A stretch of 6,505 nt of DNA. It comes from an uncultured Pseudomonadota bacterium (GTDB lineage Bacteria; Pseudomonadota; Alphaproteobacteria; RF32; CAG-239). Positions 1-6,505 of this stretch are shown one piece after another (the first letter of the stretch is position 1; the number at the start of each line of letters is the position of its first letter). The stretch covers positions 1-6,505 of the forward strand of contig CASFLB010000069.1 in NCBI GenBank assembly GCA_949295395.1. Direction: 5' to 3'. The notes under the pieces were generated by a model, which was not told where the DNA came from, searched no databases, and saw only the letters and a list, made by a program, of their open reading frames with translations. Both the position numbers and the translations under genes were made by a program.

Positions 1-1
1 G

Positions 2-1339
2 CGCGTGGGCAATTCTTCCACCAACCCGCCAGAGCTTGCTAACATAAATACCGGTCTCGCCAACCTTGACGATCGTCTGGTCAACGAATTTATGCCCGAT
101 GAAGAGCGTCCCATTCCGTTCCGCCGGATGATTTATGAACGAGATGATATTGAGGGCTTGGATGCTGCAATATTGACCAATCGCAAGGTGTTGCACTATT
201 CAGGGCATGAGGACACGTTTTCTGACCCGATGACAGATTGTCGTAAGTGCAAGGGTAGATTCAGAGCCGACCATATCAAAGACGGCAAATGCCCAAACTG
301 CGGTTCAACGGATTTAACCGAGCCAAGACCGTTTAACCTGATGTTTAAGACCACCGTCGGACCGGTTGATAACGCTGAGAACATTGCATACTTGCGCCCT
401 GAAACGGCACAGGCAATATTTACCCAGTTTAAGAATGTTGTCGATTCGACCTCCAGAAAATTGCCGTTCGGTATTGCCCAAATCGGAAAGTCTTTCCGCA
501 ACGAGATTACACCGCGCAACTTTATTTTCAGAGTAAGAGAGTTTGAACAAGCCGAGTTGGAATATTTTGTTGAGCCCGGAGATGATGAAAAATGGCATGA
601 GTACTGGAAAGAAGAGCGCATTCGTTGGTGGGAAGAACAAGGCTTGCCTAGAGAGCATATGAATATTTATACCACGCCGAAAGACGATTTGGCTCATTAT
701 GCTAAGGCTTGTTATGATATTGAATATCAGTTCCCTCATGGTATGGAAGAGCTGGAAGGCATCGCCAATCGCACGGATTATGACTTGGGAAATCATACCA
801 AAGCGCAGGAAGAATTCGGCTTGAGCGCCAAAGTTCACGCTAATCCGGAATCAACTCAGAAGCTTGCGATTTTAAACGACGAGAAAAAGAAGTGGGAAGT
901 TCCGTTTGTGATTGAGCCGTCTATGGGTGTTGATCGCGCCGTTTTGGCTCTGTTGACTGAGGCCTATACCGAAGAAGACTTGGGCGAGGGCAATAGCCGT
1001 ATTGTCTTGAAGTTGAAAAAGCATTTGGCGCCGATTAAGGTTGCCGTTATCCCGTTGAAAAAGAACAACGAGCAGATTATGAACAAATGCCACGAGATTA
1101 AACAAAATCTGTTGAAATTGGGCATTGGCCGCGTTGCTTTGGAAAACACCGGAAACATCGGTAAGGCTTATCGCCGTCATGACGAGGTCGGCACACCGCT
1201 CTGCATTACGGTTGACTTTGAAACCATAGAACAACAGCCGGAAACCGTAACGATTCGCGACCGCGATACCATGGCGCAAGAACGTGTTAAAATTGCGGAT
1301 TTGCCGAATTATTTGCGTGAGTATTTCTTGCAAAAATAA
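2..1339 (+). CDS. glyS: Glycyl-tRNA synthetase, single-chain class II type, 5'-truncated by the window edge
   Basis: This enzyme charges tRNA-Gly with glycine in the cytoplasm. The reading frame is open to the left edge, so the true start lies outside the window; the GTG at 5 is only the first in-window start-type codon. Residues are numbered from it (444 aa visible). The family hallmark [18 protein letters not shown] is at 40-57. A zinc-binding knuckle has Cys79/Cys82 and Cys96/Cys99. Class II motif 2 spans about 161-188 (FRNE at 164-167, then FEQAELEYF). Motif 3 is [14 protein letters not shown] (304-317, Arg311). The C-terminal anticodon-binding domain covers about 344-438 ([27 protein letters not shown]). 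This is the alpha2 (Bacillus, Bacteroidetes or eukaryote-like) form, not GlyQ+GlyS. Oddly, residues 1-38 do not resemble the DYGPLG-containing segment that usually sits about 20 residues before the RDDIEGLDA motif, which suggests a lineage-specific insertion. The gene ends with TAA, and a terminator follows after 16 bp. Identity is very secure. Confidence 0.96.
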   Translation, partial: RVGNSSTNPPELANINTGLANLDDRLVNEFMPDEERPIPFRRMIYERDDIEGLDAAILTNRKVLHYSGHEDTFSDPMTDCRKCKGRFRADHIKDGKCPNCGSTDLTEPRPFNLMFKTTVGPVDNAENIAYLRPETAQAIFTQFKNVVDSTSRKLPFGIAQIGKSFRNEITPRNFIFRVREFEQAELEYFVEPGDDEKWHEYWKEERIRWWEEQGLPREHMNIYTTPKDDLAHYAKACYDIEYQFPHGMEELEGIANRTDYDLGNHTKAQEEFGLSAKVHANPESTQKLAILNDEKKKWEVPFVIEPSMGVDRAVLALLTEAYTEEDLGEGNSRIVLKLKKHLAPIKVAVIPLKKNNEQIMNKCHEIKQNLLKLGIGRVALENTGNIGKAYRRHDEVGTPLCITVDFETIEQQPETVTIRDRDTMAQERVKIADLPNYLREYFLQK

Positions 1340-1355
1340 AAAAGCGAGATAAATA

Positions 1356-1414
1356 AAAAAAGACCTTTGGCAGGGAATTATTCAAAAGAATAAAAATGCC
1401 GAAGGTCTTTTTTT
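1356..1414 (+). terminator. Composite hairpin terminator after the glycyl-tRNA synthetase gene, potentially bidirectional
   Basis: A 17-nt arm at 1356-1372 pairs with 1397-1413 with a single G-U wobble; its core is AGACCTTTGGCA against TGCCGAAGGTCT. The 24-nt interior contains a second small perfect stem (TTATTC 1378-1383, GAATAA 1388-1393, AAAA loop). The 3' arm runs into a T tract (1408-1414), as in a Rho-independent terminator. The 5' arm begins with an A run, which becomes a U tract on the other strand, so the same element can stop leftward transcripts. That fits its position between convergent units. Confidence 0.9.
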
Positions 1415-1451
1415 GTGTAAGAAGCCGAAAAAATTCAAGCTGCTGACAAAA

Positions 1452-1550
1452 TCATAAAATGTTTTTCACATCATGAGATGAGGAAAACAAATTTACACCA
1501 CCGATAAAAATAATCGGAACCAGCAAAAAAATAGCAAAAATTGTATCCAT
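1452..1550 (-). CDS. Possible 32-residue hydrophobic small membrane protein
   Basis: On the minus strand an ATG at 1550-1548 opens a 32-codon frame ending in TGA at 1454-1452. It begins MDTIFAIFLLVPIIFIGGVN and continues LFSSSHDVKNIL. Residues 4-18 are almost purely hydrophobic, enough for one membrane span, followed by a short polar tail. I do not recognise a family. A promoter-like element (1584-1612) lies upstream and the bidirectional terminator (1356-1414) downstream, so it could be its own transcription unit. Against it, there is no Shine-Dalgarno before the ATG (the preceding bases are TTTTTACTCTT), and AT-rich DNA readily produces hydrophobic codons by chance. No function is proposed. 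Confidence 0.27.
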   Translation of the reverse strand: MDTIFAIFLLVPIIFIGGVNLFSSSHDVKNIL

Positions 1551-1583
1551 AAGAGTAAAAATAATTGTATTAGTAACAATTCT

Positions 1584-1612
1584 ATTATGTGTAAAAAACA
1601 AAAAAATTTCAA
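1584..1612 (-). promoter_or_regulatory. Sigma70-like promoter candidate pointing left, upstream of the possible small ORF
   Basis: Read on the minus strand, TTGAAA (1612-1607) and CATAAT (1589-1584) are separated by exactly 17 nt, the optimal sigma70 spacing. The spacer is mostly T. Transcription would start near 1577 and run into the 32-codon frame at 1550. The -35 box overlaps the T-rich tail of the putative operon terminator, so part of the match may simply reflect the terminator sequence. Confidence 0.35.
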
Positions 1613-1632
1613 GATGAAAAATACAACATCTT
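1592..1632 (-). terminator. Probable Rho-independent terminator of the trmFO-hpnCDE-CYTH operon
   Basis: Eleven bases beyond the stop codon of the CYTH gene, the minus strand reads AAGATG (1632-1627), a 10-nt loop, then CATCTT (1616-1611). This is a perfect 6-bp stem that a T-G pair could extend by one. GAAA and two T runs (7 T, G, 6 T) follow. The stem is short and AT-rich, so termination may be partial; the bidirectional hairpin at 1356-1414 would act as a backup. Confidence 0.5.
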
Positions 1633-1643
1633 ACAGATAATAC

Positions 1644-2216
1644 TTAAACATTAGAATTAGTTAAGCTATAAAGCAACGAAGGATACCCTTCTTTTGAAAG
1701 AGTAAATTCTTCATTTAAAATAGAAGAAATGAATTTTTCTATTTTATTTTTACCGTTTTCGTAAGATAAATTACCGGACTTCAGCTCAATTTCAAAAAAA
1801 TTTCCGAGATGCTCAATGCTGTCATAAGCAACAATAAAGTCCTTATATACCCATTCTCTACGATGTTTTTTTACGGTAATCGCCTTGTAATAACCTAAAT
1901 TTTCATAAATTTTAAGCGTATTTTCTAAATCTGAAATTTTAGTTTCATATTCATCTGAGTATAAATAATTTTCGTTTTCATCTCGATGAACTATTTTTAA
2001 GCAGAGAATATAAATTCCATTGTTTGACCGAATTCTCAGCCAATAATCTGATTGCAATTTATGGCAGTCATCAAAATAAAAATAAGGATTTTCAATGCGG
2101 TCAAGATAATAATCTGTCTGCAAAATGTCGGATTTAAAGGCGGCATTTTTCCCCAACCAGTCTAAGAATAATTTTTCTTTTGGTGTTTGAATTCTTAACT
2201 CAATTTCCCGTGCCAT
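1644..2216 (-). CDS. CYTH-domain protein (triphosphatase or class IV adenylate cyclase superfamily)
   Basis: This 190-residue protein has the CYTH tunnel-fold signature. It begins MAREIELRI, where E4-x-E6-x-R8 matches the N-terminal ExExK motif with Arg replacing Lys. Next come QTDYYLD (33-39), WLRIR (59-63), LCLK with Lys74, DEYETK (88-93), a basic stretch KKHRR (116-120), YDSIEHLG (131-138) and FEIELK (141-146). Conserved acidic residues (E4, E6, D132, E142, E144) would bind divalent metal and basic residues the triphosphate. Members hydrolyse tripolyphosphate or thiamine triphosphate, or make cAMP; the sequence does not say which. The ATG at 2216 is preceded by GGAG (2226-2223, 6-nt spacing), 12 bp after hpnE, so it is probably the last gene of the squalene operon. 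It is visibly more AT-rich than hpnE or trmFO, hinting at a separate origin. The domain call is firm; the substrate is unknown. Confidence 0.85.
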   Translation of the reverse strand: MAREIELRIQTPKEKLFLDWLGKNAAFKSDILQTDYYLDRIENPYFYFDDCHKLQSDYWLRIRSNNGIYILCLKIVHRDENENYLYSDEYETKISDLENTLKIYENLGYYKAITVKKHRREWVYKDFIVAYDSIEHLGNFFEIELKSGNLSYENGKNKIEKFISSILNEEFTLSKEGYPSLLYSLTNSNV

Positions 2217-2228
2217 GCCTCGCTCCAG

Positions 2229-3305
2229 TTATCTCTTCTTATACTTTCGTGCGGAGCGGGCGGCACGTTTGGCGGAAAGAATAGCTGTTTCGATTGAACA
2301 GGGCAGGTGTTTCATCGTCCAGTCTCCGGCCATAAAAAGATTAGAATATTGTGTCAGGCAAGATGACGGACGCCGATTGTCGTTTTCAGCTGTATGCAAA
2401 AGGGTTGCTCGTGGATATTTGACAACGCGACACGGCGGAACAAAGGCAGATTTTACCCCGCGAAGGGCGCAAATTTCTTTCCACACAAGGCGCGGCAGTT
2501 CTTTTTCATTAAGCAGAGCCGCAGCGTTGCTAATGGTAACGGATAAAACATTTTCTTTGACGCTGACCCATTGTACGATTCCGCCACAAACAGAAAGAAA
2601 GGGACGTTCCTTTGGGAGTGTAAGAGCCACACTTGTCCGATAATGAAGATTGATAATCGGATTAAATTCAAAATTTTCCAGCCCCAACAAACGACAGGCA
2701 GAAGTTGGTGGAACAGCCAAGATAATGCGGTCTTGAGCAGAAACTTGTAAGACCGAGTTTTGAAACACAAGTTTTTTTACCTTACCATTAGTTGCCTCAA
2801 TTTCACGCAAAGTGTGATTATAGTGAATTTCATTAAAATATTGCACTTGCGGACTGATAAGCGTTTCTTGAGTATTGTTTTCTGAAAAATGCACTTTCCG
2901 CGCGGAAAGAAACGGAAACAAAAGGGCCAAAGTTTGGTAAATAAGCTTCGGTGCTGTTTGTTTGAGTGGCAGATTAAACAGCGCAAGAGCTATTTCATTA
3001 AGATGAAAAAAAGGGTTAGCCGAAAGCCGCTTGCGATCAAGATGATAAAAAGCGCAAGCGGAAGAAAAAGATTTTACACCCCACAATTTTACGGCATTTT
3101 TATTGGCTTTCAAAACAGCATGTGTAGCATAATCAAGCTTGCAGCCCAGTTGTTTGTCATAAAAAGAACCGCAACGCCCGCCGAGCCTATTGGAAGATTC
3201 GTAAAGACAGATTTTAGCCTCAGGCTCTGCCTTACGAATAAATTTTGCGGCAGCTAACCCTGAAATTCCGCCGCCGATAATGATGTAGCGTTTACTTTCC
3301 TGCAA
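2229..3305 (-). CDS. hpnE: Hydroxysqualene dehydroxylase HpnE (squalene-associated FAD-dependent desaturase family)
   Basis: HpnE is an FAD-dependent amine-oxidase-fold enzyme that reduces hydroxysqualene to squalene, the last step of the HpnCDE route. From the start used here (358 aa), the N-terminal Rossmann motif YIIIGGGISGLAAA is at 7-20 with the ribose-binding acidic residue E36 (ICLYE). GGRCGSFYD (42-50) and the family-typical LDYATHAVLKANKNAV follow. The C-terminal FAD motif LFMAGDWTMKHLPCSIETAI has its GDWT at about 327-330. The family is usually above 400 residues, so this copy is compact, mainly in the middle. I chose TTG at 3305 because AAAGG lies 6 nt upstream; it overlaps the hpnD end by 14 bp. 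An alternative in-frame TTG at 3323 would add six residues but has a poorer ribosome site. It is translationally coupled to hpnD and followed closely by the CYTH gene. Confidence 0.9.
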   Translation of the reverse strand: MQESKRYIIIGGGISGLAAAKFIRKAEPEAKICLYESSNRLGGRCGSFYDKQLGCKLDYATHAVLKANKNAVKLWGVKSFSSACAFYHLDRKRLSANPFFHLNEIALALFNLPLKQTAPKLIYQTLALLFPFLSARKVHFSENNTQETLISPQVQYFNEIHYNHTLREIEATNGKVKKLVFQNSVLQVSAQDRIILAVPPTSACRLLGLENFEFNPIINLHYRTSVALTLPKERPFLSVCGGIVQWVSVKENVLSVTISNAAALLNEKELPRLVWKEICALRGVKSAFVPPCRVVKYPRATLLHTAENDNRRPSSCLTQYSNLFMAGDWTMKHLPCSIETAILSAKRAARSARKYKKR

Positions 3306-4131
3306 AATAAGCCTTTGCTGCAATTGTGAATTTGTTCCATTTTGAGAGTTGGGGTTTGGGTGAAATAACCTCCCAGCCGCGATGTTTCATAATATGAAAA
3401 TAGCGGTAATAAATTGAAGCCATAGCCCGAACAGGTCGAGCAATTTTTTTATCAAGCTTTTGAATAAGCTCATGAGCTTTGTTAAATTCTTCTTCAGCAA
3501 GTTTACCCAATTCTTCACGAGCATAAGAAATATTTTTATGGGTAACAACTTCCTCGGGAGAAGTTGAGTCAATCTGCGCTTTGCGCAAAATCTCTTTTGG
3601 AATATACAGGCGGTTAGCCTCGGCGTCTTCCTTGACATCGCGCAAGATATTCGTAATTTGCAACGCGTTTCCAAGAGAAGTTGCCAAATCATTTATCAAA
3701 TTTTCATCGTTGCAGCCAAGAATACGCAAGGTCAATACTCCCGGAGCACCGGCCACGCCACGACAATAAGCATAAAACTCTTTCATAGACGGAGCTTGAA
3801 CCGGATTAGGAATATCCATAGCAACGGCGTTAACAAGACGCAAGAGTTCTTCTTTTGGAAGTTTAAAGCGCATACAATTTTTATAAATTTTACGTCCGAT
3901 ATCCGTTGTCGGAACCTTCTTATCATAAATATTATCAAGCTCATCTCGCCAAGCTTGAATAAGGTTAAGCTTTTCGCTCATAGATAAATCATTTTCATCG
4001 ACCACATCGTCAATATGGCGGCAAAAAGCATAGAGAGTATACATAGCATTTCTTTTGGCGAGTGGCAAAAAGCGCATACACCAAAAAAACGAAGATCCGG
4101 AACGTTTAACAATTCTTTTAATATCGTTCAT
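3292..4131 (-). CDS. hpnD: Presqualene diphosphate synthase HpnD
   Basis: HpnD is an all-alpha trans-isoprenyl diphosphate synthase of the squalene/phytoene synthase family. It condenses two farnesyl diphosphates head-to-head to presqualene diphosphate. The 279-residue protein shows SGSSFFWCMRFLP (11-23), the first aspartate motif in YAFCRHIDDVVDE (D41, D42, D45), GVAGAPGVLTLRILG (125-139), and the second motif in ALQITNILRDVKEDAEANRL (D165, D169) followed by YIP (176-178). The SGSSF opening and the LRDVKEDAEANRLYIP block separate it from the paralogous HpnC next door. Length is normal. The ATG at 4131 directly abuts the hpnC stop, with AAAGGA six bases upstream lying inside the end of hpnC, so the two are coupled. 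The 3' end overlaps hpnE. Confidence 0.95.
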   Translation of the reverse strand: MNDIKRIVKRSGSSFFWCMRFLPLAKRNAMYTLYAFCRHIDDVVDENDLSMSEKLNLIQAWRDELDNIYDKKVPTTDIGRKIYKNCMRFKLPKEELLRLVNAVAMDIPNPVQAPSMKEFYAYCRGVAGAPGVLTLRILGCNDENLINDLATSLGNALQITNILRDVKEDAEANRLYIPKEILRKAQIDSTSPEEVVTHKNISYAREELGKLAEEEFNKAHELIQKLDKKIARPVRAMASIYYRYFHIMKHRGWEVISPKPQLSKWNKFTIAAKAYFAGK

Positions 4132-4989
4132 TCATAGTCCTTTAGAATTAAGCGTTTTGGTTTGAGCAAACAATCCTTTAATCAAACCATAAAAAACCGC
4201 TTTTATACGATCGTAAATGGATAGTTTCAGGCCGTGAGCCAAAAAATCCTTCTTTTTTAATTTATATAACATAGATTTAGTTAAGCAAAAGATAACAAAT
4301 AGCTCAATTTTTAACGTACGAGATTTTACGATATAAGGTAAAATTTCAGAATCTTTAAGAAGGCCGTAAGTCTTTTCAATCAGCGCATCAACGCAACGCC
4401 TTAACTCGGCAGAAACACAAGGCGAAGAGAGCATATCTTCAGAAACTTTAAACTTTGACATCACCTCTTGCGGCAGATAAATTCGCTTAAGCACGCTGGC
4501 GTCATACTTAATATCTTGCAGATGGTTGACGATTTGTAGCGCCGCGCAAAGAGAAGCTGCCGGCAGATAGGTGGAAGGGCTTTCATCATGAAGGGCTAAC
4601 AGAAAGCGCCCGACCGGTGCCGCGGAATAAGTGCAATATTGGCAAAGTTGTGCCCATGTCTGATAAACAAATCCTGTCGCGTCTTGACGAAAGGCAATCA
4701 ACAAATCTGTCGCCAAAGAAAAAGACAGATTATGTTCTAAAAAGGCATCGCGTAATTTTTTTGCCACGGCAAATTTGGGGTTGGAACAATCTTTACCGAG
4801 CAAAATTTCCTCAAGATTGTTGAGCTCATTGAGCTTCTGCTCAGAGGACAGACTTGGATTATCGGCAATATCATCAGCCATCCGTGCAAATTGATAATAA
4901 GCGTTGATAAGGGCGCGCTTTTCTTTCGGAAAGAGAAAGAACGCAACCGGAAAATTTTCATCTTTTTGAGACTTATAGCGCATTTTCAA
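4132..4989 (-). CDS. hpnC: Hydroxysqualene synthase HpnC
   Basis: HpnC converts presqualene diphosphate to hydroxysqualene, the step between HpnD and HpnE. The 285-residue protein opens with [18 protein letters not shown] (11-28), typical of HpnC. It has the first aspartate motif [12 protein letters not shown] (D39, D40, D43), then [11 protein letters not shown] (118-128), and the second motif [14 protein letters not shown] (D159, D163) followed by RIYLP (169-173). Length is ordinary. The start appears to be TTG at 4989: AAGGA (5003-4999) lies nine bases upstream, and the TTG overlaps the TGA stop of trmFO, implying coupled translation. An in-frame ATG at 4983 would drop two residues but sits about 15 nt from that ribosome site. 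The order hpnC-hpnD-hpnE matches hopanoid clusters of other proteobacteria. Confidence 0.94.
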   Translation of the reverse strand: MKMRYKSQKDENFPVAFFLFPKEKRALINAYYQFARMADDIADNPSLSSEQKLNELNNLEEILLGKDCSNPKFAVAKKLRDAFLEHNLSFSLATDLLIAFRQDATGFVYQTWAQLCQYCTYSAAPVGRFLLALHDESPSTYLPAASLCAALQIVNHLQDIKYDASVLKRIYLPQEVMSKFKVSEDMLSSPCVSAELRRCVDALIEKTYGLLKDSEILPYIVKSRTLKIELFVIFCLTKSMLYKLKKKDFLAHGLKLSIYDRIKAVFYGLIKGLFAQTKTLNSKGL

Positions 4990-6338
4990 AGGCTTATATC
5001 CTTAATCCAAGAAAAAACATCACTTAAAGCGCGTTGACAAAGCGCCTCTTTTTTATCCGCACCTTTCAGGTGACGAAGCTTGCCGTTTGCCGTTACAACA
5101 GGGGCAATAGGCGGGAAAAGACCAAAGTTGATGTTCATCGGTTGATAGTCATCGGGCAAAGTTTCGGTAAGGTGAGCCAGCATCGAGCCAAAAGCTGTTG
5201 TCCGTGGCGGCAAAACGGGGGAAAGTCCTTTGAGCTCGGTGGCGGCAAAATATCCGGCCAAAAAGCCGATGGCCGTACTTTCAACATAACCTTCGCAACC
5301 GGTGATTTGTCCCGCAAAGCGCAAGTTTGGTTGTGATTTAAGGCGCAAGTGGTCATCAAGCAAAGACGGACTGTTGATAAAGGTATTTTTATGAATACCG
5401 CCAAGCCGTGCAAATTCGGCATTTTCAAGCCCCGGAATCATTTGAAAAATTCGCTTTTGCTCACCATGTTTGAGTTTTGTCTGAAAGCCGACAATATTGC
5501 GAAGCGTGTCTTCTTTGTTATCTTGGCGAAGCTGAACCACAGCAAAAGGCTTTTCGGATGAATGAGGATTGGTGAGGCCGACCGGCTTCATCGGGCCATA
5601 GAGCAGGGTGTCGCGCCCGCGTTCGGCCATAACTTCGATTGGAAGGCAGCCGTCAAAATAATTCGGCTTTTCCCAGTCGTGAAAGTCAACTTTTTCGGCC
5701 GCCAGCAAGGCGTCAACAAAGACGTAATATTGTTCTTTGCTAAGCGGACAGTTGATATAATCAAACTTGTCGCCTTTATCGTAACGAGATTGGAACCACG
5801 CCACATCAAAGTTGATTGATTCTTTAAAAACGACGGGCGCGATAGCATCATAAAAAGACAAAGCGTTGTTGTTAATGCGAGAGAGGATAGATTCAGCCAG
5901 CGGCTTGCTGGTAAGAGGCCCCGAAGCAATAATGACCGGGCCAAAATCAGCGCTTGGAAGTTCGGTAATTTCTTCGGATATAACAGAAATCAGCGGATGC
6001 GATTTAATTTTGTCGGTTACGAGTTGAGCAAAAGCGTTTCTGTCAACGGCAAGCGCCCCACCGGCCGGAACTTTAGTTTCATCGGCGCAAGAAAGAATAA
6101 GAGAGTTTGCAAGGCGCAGTTCTTGGTGCAACAGACCGACGGCGTTATGCAGAGTGTCATCGGAACGCAAAGAGTTGGAGCACACTAGCTCGGCCAAATT
6201 TTCGTTTTTATGAGCCTCGGAGAATTTGAGCGGTTTCATTTCATGAATAATAACGGTTACGCCGCGTTGAGCCGCTTGCCAAGCAGCTTCGCAACCGGCC
6301 AGTCCACCGCCGATAATATGTAAAGTCTCAGAAGTCAT
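4986..6338 (-). CDS. trmFO: Methylenetetrahydrofolate--tRNA-(uracil-5-)-methyltransferase TrmFO
   Basis: TrmFO is a flavoenzyme that methylates U54 in the T-loop of tRNA, taking the carbon from 5,10-methylenetetrahydrofolate. From the chosen start the protein has 450 residues, normal for the family. The FAD motif [14 protein letters not shown] is at 6-19 (GxGxxG 10-15). HEMKP follows. [12 protein letters not shown] carries Cys53, matching the catalytic cysteine region of characterised TrmFO, and [12 protein letters not shown] has the second conserved Cys231, followed by [11 protein letters not shown]. The C-terminal FAD-contact segment [20 protein letters not shown] is also present. The start ATG at 6338 is preceded by GGAG with a 6-nt spacer; the longer frame from 6368 would overlap the TATAAT box and is rejected. 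It lacks the C-terminal tRNA-binding extension expected of the homologue MnmG (GidA). It is the promoter-proximal gene of the operon, and its stop overlaps the hpnC start. Confidence 0.96.
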   Translation of the reverse strand: MTSETLHIIGGGLAGCEAAWQAAQRGVTVIIHEMKPLKFSEAHKNENLAELVCSNSLRSDDTLHNAVGLLHQELRLANSLILSCADETKVPAGGALAVDRNAFAQLVTDKIKSHPLISVISEEITELPSADFGPVIIASGPLTSKPLAESILSRINNNALSFYDAIAPVVFKESINFDVAWFQSRYDKGDKFDYINCPLSKEQYYVFVDALLAAEKVDFHDWEKPNYFDGCLPIEVMAERGRDTLLYGPMKPVGLTNPHSSEKPFAVVQLRQDNKEDTLRNIVGFQTKLKHGEQKRIFQMIPGLENAEFARLGGIHKNTFINSPSLLDDHLRLKSQPNLRFAGQITGCEGYVESTAIGFLAGYFAATELKGLSPVLPPRTTAFGSMLAHLTETLPDDYQPMNINFGLFPPIAPVVTANGKLRHLKGADKKEALCQRALSDVFSWIKDISL

Positions 6339-6366
6339 AATTTTCTCCATAAAAACAACCGCGAGC

Positions 6367-6394
6367 ATTATACAACAAAAGAAAAATCATTCAA
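6367..6394 (-). promoter_or_regulatory. Sigma70-type promoter of the trmFO-hpnCDE-CYTH operon
   Basis: On the minus strand TTGAAT (6394-6389) and a perfect TATAAT (6372-6367) are separated by 16 nt. Transcription would begin near 6360, giving a leader of about 20 nt before the trmFO ATG at 6338, whose Shine-Dalgarno GGAG is at 6348-6345. No other promoter of this quality was noticed at the internal junctions of the operon, so this one probably drives all five genes. Confidence 0.75.
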
Positions 6395-6428
6395 TAGTCA
6401 ATTTTCTCATCTCTCTGTAAAATCCATA

Positions 6429-6457
6429 TTGAAAGTAAATGGCATTTATGTTATAAT
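6429..6457 (+). promoter_or_regulatory. Sigma70-type promoter of the rightward gene at the window end
   Basis: TTGAAA (6429-6434) and TATAAT (6452-6457) are separated by the optimal 17 nt, a near-perfect housekeeping promoter. The predicted start near 6464 leaves a leader of about 28 nt before the ATG at 6492. It diverges from the trmFO promoter, with 34 bp between the two -35 boxes. Confidence 0.82.
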
Positions 6458-6478
6458 CGAGTCGTGAAGGCAAATGAT

Positions 6479-6484
6479 AAGGAG
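6479..6484 (+). promoter_or_regulatory. Strong ribosome binding site AAGGAG
   Basis: AAGGAG is a full match to the anti-Shine-Dalgarno core and sits 7 nt before the ATG at 6492. It decides that start over the in-frame ATG at 6474, which lies upstream of the site and has no comparable ribosome site of its own. Confidence 0.85.
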
Positions 6485-6491
6485 AAGAATT

Positions 6492-6505
6492 ATGTTATAT
6501 TCACG
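6492..6505 (+). CDS. Start of an unidentified gene, cut by the right window edge
   Basis: Only the opening codons, reading MLYS, are present, so no function can be assigned. The call that a gene starts here rests on the preceding consensus promoter (6429-6457) and the AAGGAG ribosome site at ideal spacing. It is transcribed divergently from the trmFO operon. Confidence 0.7.

Noticed and set aside
1501..1517. Small hairpin CCGAT / ATCGG with a 7-nt loop
   Set aside because: The stem is only 5 bp with no T tract and lies inside the possible small ORF; it is not distinguishable from chance.
1565..1588. Forward promoter candidate TTGTAT / TATTAT
   Set aside because: Spacing is only 12 nt and there is no plus-strand gene downstream.
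1415..1643. Plus-strand small genes, tRNA or structured RNA in the AT-rich gap
   Set aside because: Plus-strand ATG frames end within about ten codons, and no cloverleaf or riboswitch-like conserved core was seen.
2215..2643. Plus-strand open frame of 142 codons over the hpnE 3' half
   Set aside because: It lies antisense to a clearly conserved enzyme, has no recognisable domain and no ribosome site, and its start coincides with the opposite-strand CYTH start. It is a shadow frame.
6339..6368. Ten-residue N-terminal extension of TrmFO
   Set aside because: It would start inside the TATAAT box, and the family N-terminus with a good GGAG site begins at 6338.
1..6505. CRISPR arrays, insertion sequences, phage or defence modules
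   Set aside because: No regularly spaced repeats, terminal inverted repeats, transposase or defence-family genes are visible; the window is nearly filled by housekeeping and lipid-pathway genes.

Overview
This window looks like chromosomal DNA from a moderately low-GC, probably alphaproteobacterial, bacterium. The evidence is a complete hpnC-hpnD-hpnE squalene cassette next to a folate-dependent tRNA methyltransferase (trmFO). The glycyl-tRNA synthetase is the single-chain (alpha2) type rather than the split GlyQ/GlyS type common in Proteobacteria. The lineage is an inference from gene content; no rRNA or other marker is present.

Layout. Positions 2-1339 (+) hold the 3' part of a glycyl-tRNA synthetase gene cut by the left window edge. 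It is followed by a strong composite hairpin terminator (1356-1414) that can work in both directions. Positions 1415-1643 are very AT-rich. They hold a probable terminator for the leftward operon, a promoter-like element and a possible 32-residue hydrophobic small protein, all on the minus strand. Positions 1644-6338 are one tightly packed minus-strand operon, transcribed right to left in the order trmFO, hpnC, hpnD, hpnE, CYTH-domain protein. Its junctions are overlapping or nearly abutting (3-bp overlap, 0 bp, 14-bp overlap, 12-bp gap). A consensus-like promoter lies just upstream of trmFO. A second, divergent promoter (6429-6457) with a strong Shine-Dalgarno starts a rightward gene, of which only the first codons (from 6492) are in the window.

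Function. HpnD condenses two farnesyl diphosphates to presqualene diphosphate, HpnC converts that to hydroxysqualene, and HpnE (FAD-dependent) reduces hydroxysqualene to squalene, the precursor of hopanoids. No squalene-hopene cyclase is in the window, so the end product is not shown. TrmFO makes m5U54 in tRNA using methylenetetrahydrofolate and FAD. The last gene of the operon encodes a CYTH-fold protein (triphosphatase or class IV adenylate cyclase superfamily) with no established role in squalene synthesis; its placement there is the most interesting gene-level observation. I did not find CRISPR arrays, insertion sequences, tRNAs, rRNAs or a clearly new multi-gene system.
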